A stretch of 19,089 bases of DNA from Baffinella frigidus (GCA_026770585.1 MU646354.1:283062-302150); one strand, 5' to 3'; positions 6,262 to 16,310 are shown, numbered from the stretch's first letter. The notes: generated by a model from the letters alone, not told the origin. Numbers and translations: made by a program.

Positions 6262-6484
6262 CCACTCGAGGCTACAAATGTGACTATTTCAAAAGTTGTA
6301 ACTTTACATGTCCTTGACACGTGAAGGAAAAAAAAAGGTGTGTGGTAAGTTTCATAATAAACATAGGGGCGTTTGGTCACGTATCCCGCGGATATACGCG
6401 GGATACGTGACCAAGCCTGCCCGTGACTGGTTCCAAATTTAACAATCCTACATTTAAAATACTCCCTGTTTCAGCCTCGAGTGG
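6262..6484. mobile_element. M2-family element, copy c
   Basis: The perfect 12-bp TIRs CCACTCGAGGCT (6262-6273) and AGCCTCGAGTGG (6473-6484) are flanked by CA on both sides (6260-6261 and 6485-6486). The centre (6373-6414) is a near-perfect 42-bp hairpin. Its outer arms TTGGTCACGT and ACGTGACCAA are identical to copy b. Its inner arms are ATCCCGCG and CGCGGGAT instead of AGCTGGGGG and CCCCCAGCT. The segment after the hairpin is about 85 percent like copy b by eye. Non-coding. Confidence 0.85.
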
Positions 6485-6559
6485 CACCCCCGGCATCATC
6501 AGCGTGTGCGGAACACCAGCTTGGGAGGATGGCGCGGATGGAGGTGGGGTGGAAAGAGG

Positions 6560-7083
6560 AAAGTTGCTCGACGGTGACACTGTTTGGGACACAGTGGCCA
6601 TCCTCCTCACGCCTGCAGCGCGCGCCCCTCGCGGCCAGCCGCGCCCAGCCCCGGCATCATCAGCGTGTGCACACGCACACCGCATCACGCAGCGTCGGGG
6701 GGGAGGGGGGAGGGCGACGAACCCGTGGTCGTGTCATGGGGGCATATTTCTGTCAACGTCTCACCGTGCAAAGTTCACTGACTCTCCAGGTGGTACTGCT
6801 TTATCCGATATTCCGGCTAACCCCCCCCCCTACACAATTTTAAAGCCCTTGGAGGCATCAGAAAGGGGGCTGCGAACGAGGGTGGGCGGCTTCTTCTCTT
6901 ACATGCACCTCAGCGCCAAGCGAGAGGGCACAGTTGGCAGGAGGAGGGGGGCCAGCAGGAACGTGACAGGGAGGGTGCGTGTGTGTGCACAGGGTGCGGG
7001 CCGCGACGCTCTGCCTCGCTTCGACTTTCCCTCCGACACAGCGCTCTTCCTCCTGCTCGCCAATGTCACGAGCGTCCGCACCA
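6560..7083 (+). repeat. Left arm of a large inverted duplication
   Basis: Landmarks in order are CATCCTCCTCACGCCTGCAG, the CGCATCACGCAGCGTCGGG block, GACGAACCCGT, CGGCTAA, TTTTAAAGCCCTTGGAG, GGCGGCTTCTTCTCT, CAAGCGAGAGGGCACAGTTG, GTGCACAGGGTGCGGGCCGC and CTCGCCAATGTCACGAGCG. All recur in the same order on the minus strand at 8550-8076. Its last in-frame piece encodes LLLANVTSVR, matching LLLANVSSVR in the right arm, and the arm stops where an M5 element begins at 7086. An open frame crosses it, but the start and several parts lie in repeats. Confidence 0.8.
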
Positions 7084-7085
7084 CC

Positions 7086-7226
7086 TAGCTCTGTCCCAGT
7101 CTATTTGGGCGCACCAATTTGGTTGGCCCAGGATCTTTCCCGCTCCAAAGTCGACAAAGTTGTACCGCACACTTAGTATGTCAACATGAGAACAGTCTGG
7201 TAATCAACCCGAGTGAGGCAGAGCTA
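7086..7226. mobile_element. M5 element, copy b
   Basis: It starts TAGCTCTGTCCCAGTCT and ends GAGGCAGAGCTA, imperfectly inverted (10 of 12). The interior CACCAATTTGGTTGG, CTTTCCCGCTCCAA and GTACCGCACAC matches the element at 7608-7740 in the same orientation. It abuts and appears to truncate the left arm of the inverted duplication. Non-coding. Confidence 0.7.
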
Positions 7227-7607
7227 GAACACTTGGCTGCGAAGATCGAGCGGGAAGCCATTTTCGTCTTAATCCATTTTATCCATTTTCCTCCAGGAGA
7301 AAAGGGCAACCTGCCGCGGGCAGCCGTTCTTGGTCGGGAAGGTTGTCTGAATGTGTCCAATCGGCCGAGAGCCCAGCGCCGGCCCTACGATTTTCTGCCG
7401 AGAAGGCCACTTCGGTTATAGTGTTCGAGGCGGAGAAAGTGGTACACGTCTGCGCCGTCAGCGACTGGTGGCAAAAGCTATTGCTCTGAGTGTTTGACTG
7501 TGGAGTTGGGGTCCGTCTTGAGGATCAAAATATCCTTCTCCCTACTGCACCCAGGGGGCGGCGGTTCCTACCTGGAGGTGCTCTCCTGCATGGAGGTTTC
7601 TCAATGC
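7227..7607 (+). other. Unassigned spacer with gene-like frame fragments
   Basis: This spacer separates two M5 elements. On the plus strand one frame from the left M5 runs to 7421. An overlapping frame, open from about 7290 to a TGA at 7487-7489, reads VIVFEAEKVVHVCAVSDWWQ near its end and has ordinary composition. I recognise no family. It may be a remnant exon trapped between elements or a chance open stretch. Confidence 0.25.
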
Positions 7608-7740
7608 TAGCTCTGCCTCAGTCTGATTTGGTCGCACTAATTTGGTGAGGCCGGGCCCTTTCCCGCTCCAATGTTGACGGATTTGTACCGCACACCGAGA
7701 ACGTCAACTTGTGTGAGAACAGTCGGTCTGGGGCAGATAG
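7608..7740. mobile_element. M5 element, copy c
   Basis: It starts TAGCTCTGCCTCAGTCTG and ends CTGGGGCAGATAG, imperfectly inverted. The interior shares CTTTCCCGCTCCAA, GTTGACGGATTTGTACCGCA and GAGAACAGTC with copy b. It forms the 3' end of the minus-strand open frame that starts at 8194, so that frame's last 30 or so residues are element sequence. Confidence 0.7.
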
Positions 7741-8194
7741 AGAAGTTTAGTGTGGTCGCACGCGGTTCACGGTGCGAGCACGAGAACAGGAGGCGGGGCG
7801 CCACCGGATCCCACCAACCCTCGCTGATCCTTCGCGCAGCCCCTTTCTTTGGTGTGGCGAAGGTCGGGTAATCCACGGGCGGTGACGCCCGCGCCGCGCC
7901 CTTGCTAGATGCGAGAGAAGGTGCTGCCGGAGCGGTTCGGGAGGCCAGCTGCCCCTCGAGCTCACGAACTCGCGTGCGCAGCGCGTCGAGCTCCGACACA
8001 GCAGGAGAAGTTGCCGACAGGCGGTCGGGCGAGCCGAGCGAGGCAGCGAGCGCGAAGCAGACGGACCGGTCGGCGCGGCGGACGCTCGACACGTTGGCGA
8101 GCAGGAGGCAGAAATCGAAGCAGAGCGTCGCGGCCCGCATCCCTGTGCACACACCCGCAACCTCCCTGCACAGTTGCCTCCCTCCTCCTACCAA
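7741..8194 (-). CDS. Possible exon or gene fragment with a coiled coil; function unknown
   Basis: A minus-strand frame is open from 8194 to 7637 (185 codons), but its last 30-odd codons lie in an M5 element. The central part has strongly G/C-ending codons. It contains LLLANVSSVRRADRS (residues 30-44), then SELDALRTRVRELEGQL (67-83), a leucine-rich heptad stretch predicted to form a short coiled coil, then an Ala/Ser/Pro-rich linker and VDYPTFATPKKG. The residue 30-39 segment is also encoded in the left arm at about 7050-7080. No domain family is recognised, and the ATG at 8194 lies in repeat DNA, so the true start or a splice site is unknown. A captured gene piece in a mobile element is the best guess. 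The opposite strand is also open, as GC-rich DNA often is, so confidence is moderate at most. Confidence 0.4.
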
Positions 8195-8550
8195 CTGTGC
8201 CCTCTCGCTTGGTGCTGAGGTGCTGTAGAGAAGAAGCCGCCCACCCTCCCGAGGGTTCGCAGCCCCCGTTCTGACAACTGCTCCAAGGGCTTTAAAATCT
8301 GTTGTAAACTTAGTTGTGTTTTAGCCGAAAAATGGGATAAGAACGCGGTTACCAGGAAATTCAGCAACATTTACAAATATGCCATGACCCCGACGGGTTC
8401 GTCGCCCCCCCGCCCCCCCCCGCCCGACGCTGCGTGATGCGGTGTGCGTGTGCACACGCTGATGATGCCGGGGTGGGGCGAGACTGATCGCGAAGGGCGC
8501 GCGCTGCAGGCGTGAGGAGGATGGAGACTGTTGCGCAAGAACTTGGTCCC
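8076..8550 (-). repeat. Right arm of the large inverted duplication
   Basis: This is the reverse complement of the sequence family at 6560-7083, collinear throughout. Moderate divergence and several indels are visible: a run near 7025-7042 (TCCGACACAGCGCTCTTC) is missing here, and the tract around CCCGTGG has changed. It contains long C-runs near 8405-8424. Whether the two arms arose by inverted duplication or by two insertions of one element cannot be decided from the window. Confidence 0.8.
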
Positions 8551-8748
8551 CAAGAACAACTCGAACCTCGGTGCCCCCCCGCCCCCCGCGCCCTCCTTCC
8601 AAGATGATGCGGTGCCGAACGCATGTTTGGTTCGAAGGGAAGGCCGCGGCTGTTGCTGACTGGGTGCGCGCGCGTGCAGGCTTGCGGCTTCTGGAGATCA
8701 AGCGCTGTTGCGGTGGCGATGGGAGAGGCAAACCCGAGTATCCCCTGC

Positions 8749-9220
8749 GGGCGAGTGCGGCATGACGCGGCGTGGCGACTGCGGTGGCGGTGGTGGTTGC
8801 GGTGTGTGTGACGCAGTTGATGGATGCGCGGGACGCGGACGCGCGAGAGGAGGAGACGCGAGCGTCGACAAGGCCGGTAGTCCTCGACTCAAATCCGGTC
8901 AAGTTCTCTTCAGGCGAGTGCGGCGCGACGCGGCGTGGCGGTGGCGACGGTGGCGGTTGCGGTGTGGGCGACGCAGTGTAGGGATGCGCGGGACGTGTAC
9001 GAGCGAGAGGAGGAGGCGCGCGCGTCGACAAGGCCGGTCTCCCTCCGCGATCGCAATTTGTTGCAGCCCTACGAGCGAGTGCAGCGCAGCGCTTCTTGGC
9101 GACGGCGGTGGCGGCGTGAGTGATGCAGTTGAGGGATGCGCGAGACGCGGCGGAACGAGAGGACGCGACGCGAGCGTCGACGACGCCGGTCGCCCTTCCA
9201 CGATTGCCCTTTCGGCTCTT
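8749..9220. repeat. Three tandem copies of a GC-rich unit of about 160 bp
   Basis: Units begin at about 8749, 8911 and 9072 with G(G/A)GCGAGTGC(G/A)GC. Each contains a GGCGGTGG stretch, GACGCAGT or GATGCAGT, GATGCGCG(G/A)GACG, a GAGAGGA block and GCGTCGAC(A/G)A(G/C)GCCGGT. Spacing is 162 and 161 bp, and the third copy is the most diverged. Neither unit length nor reading frame is conserved at protein level, so this is a minisatellite rather than a repeated domain. A truncated leading piece may lie at 8650-8748. Confidence 0.8.
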
Positions 9221-9884
9221 TGTAGCAGCTGCCTTGTGGCGTAGGGCGGTTTTGCTTCGCGATTCGCTTTGGACGGGTCGGCGGGCGGGTGTGGTAGTGT
9301 GCAGTTGACGGCTCCTGCGAGGCTGGAGGCAACTACTCTCTCCCGGATGTCAAGGGTGGCACCTGCAATCCGGCGAGGCCCCGCCCTCTCCAACACGGCG
9401 CCTTGTTGTAAATGTTGTAAATTCGATGTTTGTGCATGATTGTGCATGTCTCTCTTCTTTCGTGTGGCGCGTGTCCTCCCTTCGTGTGGTGTGGTGTGGT
9501 GTCTGGCCTGTGCATAGTGGGGGTTCGAGGGATCGCAGTTTCTTCAGGGCAGGTCAGGGGCAAGGCACGCGGCTGGAAGGCACGACTGCAAGGCACGAGG
9601 CTGGAAGGCACGAGGTCATCAGCACCCGACACGGCAGCTTCAGCCACGAGAGCGGCAATCCCCGTGACCCGCGTCACGTTTCTTGCGAGGGTCCCCCGTG
9701 TGTTGTGTGCTTTGCGTGTGGCGGTCGGACGATGTTAGGAAGCTTTTGAGCGTGGGGGGGGCGCATGAAGAGAGCACGCACGTCTTTTCTGTGTTGCATC
9801 AGGAGGTAGTCTCTGCACTGTCGACAGTTCCATCAACCTTCGCCTGCTTCTTCTTGTCGCCAGAGATGTTGCTGAGGGCCTCTG
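9221..9884. other. No recognisable gene between two repeat arrays
   Basis: No gene is supported. There is a GTGGTGTGGTGTGGTGT run near 9485-9501 and the 28-bp duplication listed separately. TTGTTGTAAATGTTGTAAATTC near 9402 is a short AT-rich island (quoted in part: TGTAAATGTTGTAAAT). Several open frames overlap on both strands without recognisable domains. Confidence 0.45.
9560..9615. repeat. 28-bp tandem duplication
   Basis: Two adjacent 28-bp copies begin GCAAGGCACG(C/A)GGCTGGAAGG. Each is itself built from a shorter AAGGCACGA(G/C) motif. The phrase GAGGCTGGAAGG also occurs in every satellite monomer downstream, perhaps by chance. Confidence 0.85.
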
Positions 9885-11171
9885 TAGCTTGGAGAGGTGT
9901 TGGAGAAAGGGGAGGGTTTCGATTGTGGGCAGTTGCGGAGCTCGCGAGGCTGGACGGAAGGGCACATCTCAGCACCGCCGCAACCGTCGACCGGCAACTC
10001 CTCTCTCTCTCTCTCTCAGTATTTTCTCGCTTTCTGGTGGACTGGTTGCAAAGGATTTGGATCGGAGCACGCGTGGGTAGGGGCTGGCTTGCATCATGGA
10101 GGTTGTTTTCGGATGGAGGAGGGGCGGAGGGTTGGAATGTCGGCAGTTGCGGAGCTGATGTGGCTGGACGGAAGGACTCATGTCAACACCGCCGCAACCG
10201 TCGACCGGCAACTCCTCTCACTCTCTCCTAACATTTTCTCGCTTCTTTGGTGGGCTGGTGGCACAGGTTTTGGATCGGAGCACGCGTGGGTAGGGGTCAG
10301 CTTGCATCATCACGCTTGGATGTTGTTGTCGAGGGGAGGAGGGGTGGTGGGTTCGATTGTGGGCAGTTGCAGGGCTCGCGAGGCTGGAGGGGCAGGGAAA
10401 GACACCGCTGATCATCGCCGCCAAGCTTCAATCGTCCAACGGCATCGCCTCTCTCTCTCTCTCTCTCCCATTCTTGCGCTCGATCTTACTCTAGTCGCGT
10501 GCATCGTGGACTGGTGGCACAGGTTTTGGGTCGGAGCACGCGACGGTATGGGCCAGCTTGCTTCTTTACGCTTGAGTGTTGTTTTTGGGTGGAGGAGGGG
10601 TGGTTTGTTTGAATGTGGGCAGTTGCGGAGCGCGCGAGGCTGGACGGAAGGGCACATCTCTCAACACCGCCGCAACTGTCGAACGGCAACTCCGCTCTCT
10701 CTTGCTCTCTCGTGCTCTCTCTCTCTCACACACAAACTCATTCGCTCTCTTTCACATACACACACAGACACCCACACACACATGCACGGGCACACACACT
10801 CTCCTCTCTTGCTTTGATGGTGGTTACGTGGAGGATATGATATGGAAGGGAGCACGCTGTGGTATGGATGGGTTGGTGGGAGGTTTTGGTGCACGATTGT
10901 GGGCAGTTACGGAGCCGGCGAGGATGGAAGGAAGGGCACATCTCAACACCGCCGCAACCGTCGACCGGCAACTCCTCTCTCGCTCTCTCAAAATTGTCTC
11001 GCTTCTCTGGTGGGATGGTGGCACAGGTTTTGGATCGGAGCACGCGTGGGTAGGGGCTAGCTTGCATCATCACGCTTGGATGTTGTTTTCGGAGGGAGGA
11101 GGGGTGGGTGGTGGGGGGCTGGCTTGCATCATGAATGTGGTTTTCGGTGGTGTGGAGGGGTGGTTTCGTTC

Positions 11172-11571
11172 GATTGTGGGCAGTTGCAGGGCTCGCGAGG
11201 CTGGAGGGGCAGGGAAAGACATCGCTGATCATCGCCGCCAAGCTTCAACCGTCCAACGGCAACGCCTCTCTCTCGCTCTCCCATTCTGGCGCTCGCTCTT
11301 ACTCACTCTAGTCGCTTGCATCGTGGGCTGGTGGCACAGGTTTTGGATCGGAGCACGCGTCGGTAGGGGCTAGCTTGCTTCTTTACGCTTGAGTGTTGTT
11401 TTTGGAAGGAGGAGGGTTGGTTTTGTTTGAATTTGGGCAGTTGCGGAGCGTGCGAGGCTGGACGGAAGGGCTGATCTCTCAACACCGCCGCACCCGTCGA
11501 CCGGCAACTCCGCTCTCTCTTGCTCTCTCTTGCTCTCTCTCTCTCTTACACACACACACTCAATCACTCTC

Positions 11572-11640
<69 letters not shown>

Positions 11641-12076
11641 TGCACGGGCACACACTCTTCTCTCTTGCTTTGATGGCGGACACCTGGAGGATATGACATG
11701 GAAGGGAGCACGTTGTGGTATGGATGGGTTGGGGGGAGGTTTTGGTTCACGATTGTGTGCAGTTCCGGAGCTCATGAGGCTGGAAGGAAGGGCACATCTC
11801 AACACCGCCGCAACCGTCAACCGGCAACTCGTCTCTCTCTTACACACACCATTTAATCCTCTCGCTTATTATTCTCTTGCTTGCATGGTGGACTGGTGGC
11901 ACAGGATTTGGATCGGAGCACGCGTGGGTAGGGGTTGGCTTGCATCATGGACGTTGCTTTCGGGGGGAGGAGGGGTGGTGGGTTCGATTGTGGGCAGTTG
12001 CAGGGCTCGCGAGGCTGGAGGGGCAGGGAAAGACATCGCTGATCATCGCCGCCAAGCTTCAACCGTCCAACGGCAA

Positions 12077-12080
<4 letters not shown>
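11172..12080 (+). repeat. Distant exact copy of the 814-bp higher-order unit
   Basis: By eye this stretch of about 909 bp is identical to 13330-14238, offset 2,158 bp. It includes the 60-bp (CA)n tract at 11577-11636. At its left the match breaks in a linker near 11160, and at its right it breaks in the CT tract near 12080. Such identity between non-adjacent copies suggests recent duplication, gene conversion or an assembly error. Confidence 0.85.
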
Positions 12081-12116
<36 letters not shown>

Positions 12117-12589
12117 AGTCCCGCGCTCTCTTTGATTCGCTCTAGTCGCTTGCATCGTGGGCTGGTGGAACAGGTTTTGGATCGGAGCACGCAACGGTAC
12201 GGGCCAGCTTGCTTTTTTACGCTTGTGTGTTGTTTTTGGAAGGAGGAGGGGTGGAGGGTTTGAATTTGGGCAGTTGCGGAGCTCATGAGGCTGGAAGGAA
12301 GGGAACATCTCGACACCGCCGCAACCGTCGACCGGCAACTCCGCTCTCTCTCTCTCTCACACTGTTCAATCCTGTCGCTGAATATTTTCTCGCTTGCATG
12401 GTGGACTGTTGGCAAAGGATTTGGATCAGAGCACGTTTCGGTAGGGGCTGGCTTGCATCATGGACGTTGCTTTCGGGGGGAGGAGGGGTGGTGGGTTCGA
12501 TTGTGGGCAGTTGCGGAGCTCGCGAGGCTGGAGGGGCAGGGAAAGACACCGCTGAACATCACCGCCAAGCTTCAACCGTCCAACGGCAA

Positions 12590-12647
<58 letters not shown>

Positions 12648-12949
12648 AGTCTCGCGCTCTCTCTGATTCGCTCTAGTCGCTTGCATCGTGGACTTGTGTC
12701 ACAAGTTTTGGATCGGAGCACACGCGTCGGTACGGGCCAGCTTGCTTCTTTACGCTTGAGTTTTGTTTTTTGGAAGGAGGAGGGGTGGTTTGTTTGAATG
12801 TGGGCAGTTGCGGAGCGCGCGAGGCTGGACGGAAGGGCTCATCTCGACACCGCCGCAACCGTCGACCGGCAACTCCGCTCTCTCTTGCTCTCTCTTGCTC
12901 TCTCTCTCTCACACACACACACACTCTTTCACTCTTTTACACACACACC

Positions 12950-12981
<32 letters not shown>

Positions 12982-13311
12982 AACTGACGCACACACATGC
13001 ACGGGCACACACACTCTTCTCTCTTGCTTTGATGGCGGATACGTGGACGATATGATATGGAAGGGAGCACGCTGTGGTATGGATGGGTTGGGGGGAGGTT
13101 TTGGTTCCCGATTGTGGGCAGTTGCGGAGCCGGCGAGGATGGAAGGAAGGGCACATCTCAACACCGCCGCAACCGTCGACCGGCAACTCCTCTCTCGCTC
13201 TCTCAATTTTTTCTCGCTTCTTTGGTGGGCTGTTGGCACAGGTTTTGGATCGGAGCACGCGTGGGTAGGGGCTAGCTTGCATCATCACGCTTGGATGTTG
13301 TTTTCGGATGG

Positions 13312-13729
13312 AGGAGGGGTGGTGGGTTCGATTGTGGGCAGTTGCAGGGCTCGCGAGGCTGGAGGGGCAGGGAAAGACATCGCTGATCATCGCCGCCAAG
13401 CTTCAACCGTCCAACGGCAACGCCTCTCTCTCGCTCTCCCATTCTGGCGCTCGCTCTTACTCACTCTAGTCGCTTGCATCGTGGGCTGGTGGCACAGGTT
13501 TTGGATCGGAGCACGCGTCGGTAGGGGCTAGCTTGCTTCTTTACGCTTGAGTGTTGTTTTTGGAAGGAGGAGGGTTGGTTTTGTTTGAATTTGGGCAGTT
13601 GCGGAGCGTGCGAGGCTGGACGGAAGGGCTGATCTCTCAACACCGCCGCACCCGTCGACCGGCAACTCCGCTCTCTCTTGCTCTCTCTTGCTCTCTCTCT
13701 CTCTTACACACACACACTCAATCACTCTC

Positions 13730-13798
<69 letters not shown>

Positions 13799-14543
13799 TG
13801 CACGGGCACACACTCTTCTCTCTTGCTTTGATGGCGGACACCTGGAGGATATGACATGGAAGGGAGCACGTTGTGGTATGGATGGGTTGGGGGGAGGTTT
13901 TGGTTCACGATTGTGTGCAGTTCCGGAGCTCATGAGGCTGGAAGGAAGGGCACATCTCAACACCGCCGCAACCGTCAACCGGCAACTCGTCTCTCTCTTA
14001 CACACACCATTTAATCCTCTCGCTTATTATTCTCTTGCTTGCATGGTGGACTGGTGGCACAGGATTTGGATCGGAGCACGCGTGGGTAGGGGTTGGCTTG
14101 CATCATGGACGTTGCTTTCGGGGGGAGGAGGGGTGGTGGGTTCGATTGTGGGCAGTTGCAGGGCTCGCGAGGCTGGAGGGGCAGGGAAAGACATCGCTGA
14201 TCATCGCCGCCAAGCTTCAACCGTCCAACGGCAACGCCTCTCTCTCGCTCTCCCATTCTGGCGCTCGCTCTTACTCACTCTAGTCGCTTGCATCGTGGGC
14301 TGGTGGCACAGGTTTTGGATCGGAGCACGCGTCGGTAGGGGCTAGCTTGCTTCTTTACGCTTGAGTGTTGTTTTTGGAAGGAGGAGGGTTGGTTTTGTTT
14401 GAATTTGGGCAGTTGCGGAGCGTGCGAGGCTGGACGGAAGGGCTGATCTCTCAACACCGCCGCACCCGTCGACCGGCAACTCCGCTCTCTCTTGCTCTCT
14501 CTTGCTCTCTCTCTCTCTTACACACACACACTCAATCACTCTC

Positions 14544-14612
<69 letters not shown>

Positions 14613-15048
14613 TGCACGGGCACACACTCTTCTCTCTTGCTTTGATGGCGGACACCTGGAGGATATGACATGGAAGGGAGCACGTTGTGGTATGGATGGG
14701 TTGGGGGGAGGTTTTGGTTCACGATTGTGTGCAGTTCCGGAGCTCATGAGGCTGGAAGGAAGGGCACATCTCAACACCGCCGCAACCGTCAACCGGCAAC
14801 TCGTCTCTCTCTTACACACACCATTTAATCCTCTCGCTTATTATTCTCTTGCTTGCATGGTGGACTGGTGGCACAGGATTTGGATCGGAGCACGCGTGGG
14901 TAGGGGTTGGCTTGCATCATGGACGTTGCTTTCGGGGGGAGGAGGGGTGGTGGGTTCGATTGTGGGCAGTTGCAGGGCTCGCGAGGCTGGAGGGGCAGGG
15001 AAAGACATCGCTGATCATCGCCGCCAAGCTTCAACCGTCCAACGGCAA

Positions 15049-15050
<2 letters not shown>
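13312..15050 (+). repeat. Exact tandem duplication of an 814-bp trimer
   Basis: Two head-to-tail copies of a three-monomer unit (322 + 235 + 257 bp) appear identical base for base, including 60-bp (CA)n tracts at 13735-13794 and 14549-14608. Copy boundaries fall within homologous monomers, as unequal exchange would produce. 814 is one more than a multiple of three, so any reading frame shifts at each unit. This argues against coding. Confidence 0.9.
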
Positions 15051-15085
<35 letters not shown>

Positions 15086-15897
15086 CTAGCGCTCGCCCTT
15101 ACTCACTCTAGTCGCTTGCATCGTGGACTGGTGGCACAGGTTTTGGATCGGAGCACGCGTCGGTACGGGCCAGCTTGCTTCTTTACGCTTGAGTGTTGTT
15201 TTTGGAAGGAGGAGGGGTGGAGGGTTTGAATGTGGGCAGTTGCGGAGCGCGCGAGGCTGGACGGAAGGGTGCATCTCTCAACACCGCCGCCACCGTCGAC
15301 CGGCAACACCGATCTCTCTTGCTCTCTCTTGCTCTCTCTCTCTCACACACTCATTCTCTCTCTTTCACATACATACACACACACAAACACACACACATAC
15401 ACACACACACACACACGCACACACTCATGCACGGGCAAACACTCTACTCTTTTGCTTTGACGGCAAACACGTGGAGGATACGATATGGAACGGAGCACGC
15501 TGTGGTATGGATGGGTTGGGGGGTTGGTGGGAGGTTTTGGTTCACGATTGTGGGCAGTTGCGGAGCCGGCGAGGATGGAAGGAAGGGCACATCTCAACAC
15601 CGCCGCAACCGTCGACCGGCAATGCCTCTCTCTCGCTCTTTCTCAACATTTTCTCGCTTCTTTGGTGGGCTGGTAGCACAGGTTTTGGATCGGAGCACGC
15701 GTGGGTAGGGGCTAGCTTGCATCATCACGCTTGGATGTTGTTTTCGGATGGAGGAGGGGTGGTGGGGGGCTGGCTTGCATCATGAATGTTGTTTCGGGGG
15801 GAGAAGAGGTGGTGGGATCGATTGTGGGCAGGGTTCGGTGCTCGCGAGGCTGGAAGGAAGTGCAAGGAAGGACACTGCCGCAACCGTCGCACGGCAA

Positions 15898-15948
<51 letters not shown>

Positions 15949-16310
15949 GTCTGTCTGTCTCTGTCTGTCTCTGTCTCTCTCCTCTTTCTCTCTCTCGCAC
16001 ACACAAACAATTTTACACACTTTCTCACAAACACACACTCACAAACACACACTCTAGTCTGTTGCATCGTGGACTTGTGGCACAGGTTTTGGTAGGGAGC
16101 ACGCGTCGATAAAAATGGAAGCTTGCTTCTTGACGCTTGGATGTTGTTCTTGGGTGGAGGAGGGGTGGTGGGTTCGAATGTCGGCAGTTGTGGAGCTCAC
16201 GAGGCTGGAAGGAAGGGCACATCTCAATACCGGCGCAACCGTCGACCGGCAATGCCTCCCTTCTCTCTCAAACACACACATAAAAGCACGCAAACACACA
16301 CTCTTTCTTG

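Larger units (their letters stand above)
9885..16310 (+). repeat. Satellite array, 24 monomers in a mainly trimeric higher-order repeat
   Basis: Each monomer has (i) a conserved box starting GGGCAGTTGCGGAGC and ending CCGCAACCGTCGACCGGCAA, (ii) a (CT)n and sometimes (CA)n tract, (iii) a linker with TTTTGGATCGGAGCACGCG and GCTTGCATCAT. The CAGTTG landmark recurs at 9930, 10144, 10364, 10620, 10904, 11181, 11438, 11760, 11995, 12271, 12508, 12805, 13119, 13339, 13596, 13918, 14153, 14410, 14732, 14967, 15237, 15555, 15829 (altered) and 16184. Three monomer types alternate: type 1 (GCG(C/T)GCGAGGCTGGACGG, with a CA tract), type 2 (GGCGAGGATGGAAGG or CATGAGGCTGGAAGG) and type 3 (CAGGGCTCGCGAGGCTGGAG with GATCATCGCCGCCAAGC). 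One trimer lacks type 1 (12271-12805). Unit lengths are mixed modulo three, so the long open frames across it are not conserved. Confidence 0.95.

Noticed and set aside
6423-7088. 221-codon plus-strand open frame
   Set aside because: It begins inside an M2 element and crosses several repeat boundaries. Only the last 30 or so codons have a counterpart, in the right arm, so it is not a single gene.
8321-9031. 236-codon minus-strand open frame
   Set aside because: It crosses the right arm of the inverted duplication and two of three tandem minisatellite units. The composition is proline/arginine-rich from GC-rich DNA, and the frame is not kept between the repeat units.
9897-10817. 306-codon plus-strand open frame, and similar frames of about 250 codons at 11393, 12770, 13551, 14365 and 15123
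   Set aside because: They run through the satellite. The higher-order unit is 814 bp, not a multiple of three, so frames are not preserved between units, and much of each frame is Leu-Ser or His-Thr text from (CT)n and (CA)n tracts.
9885-16310. Tandem 5S rRNA, snRNA or tRNA gene cluster as the explanation of the repeat array
   Set aside because: I saw no tRNA cloverleaf with A and B boxes, and nothing resembling 5S rRNA or spliceosomal RNA in the conserved box.
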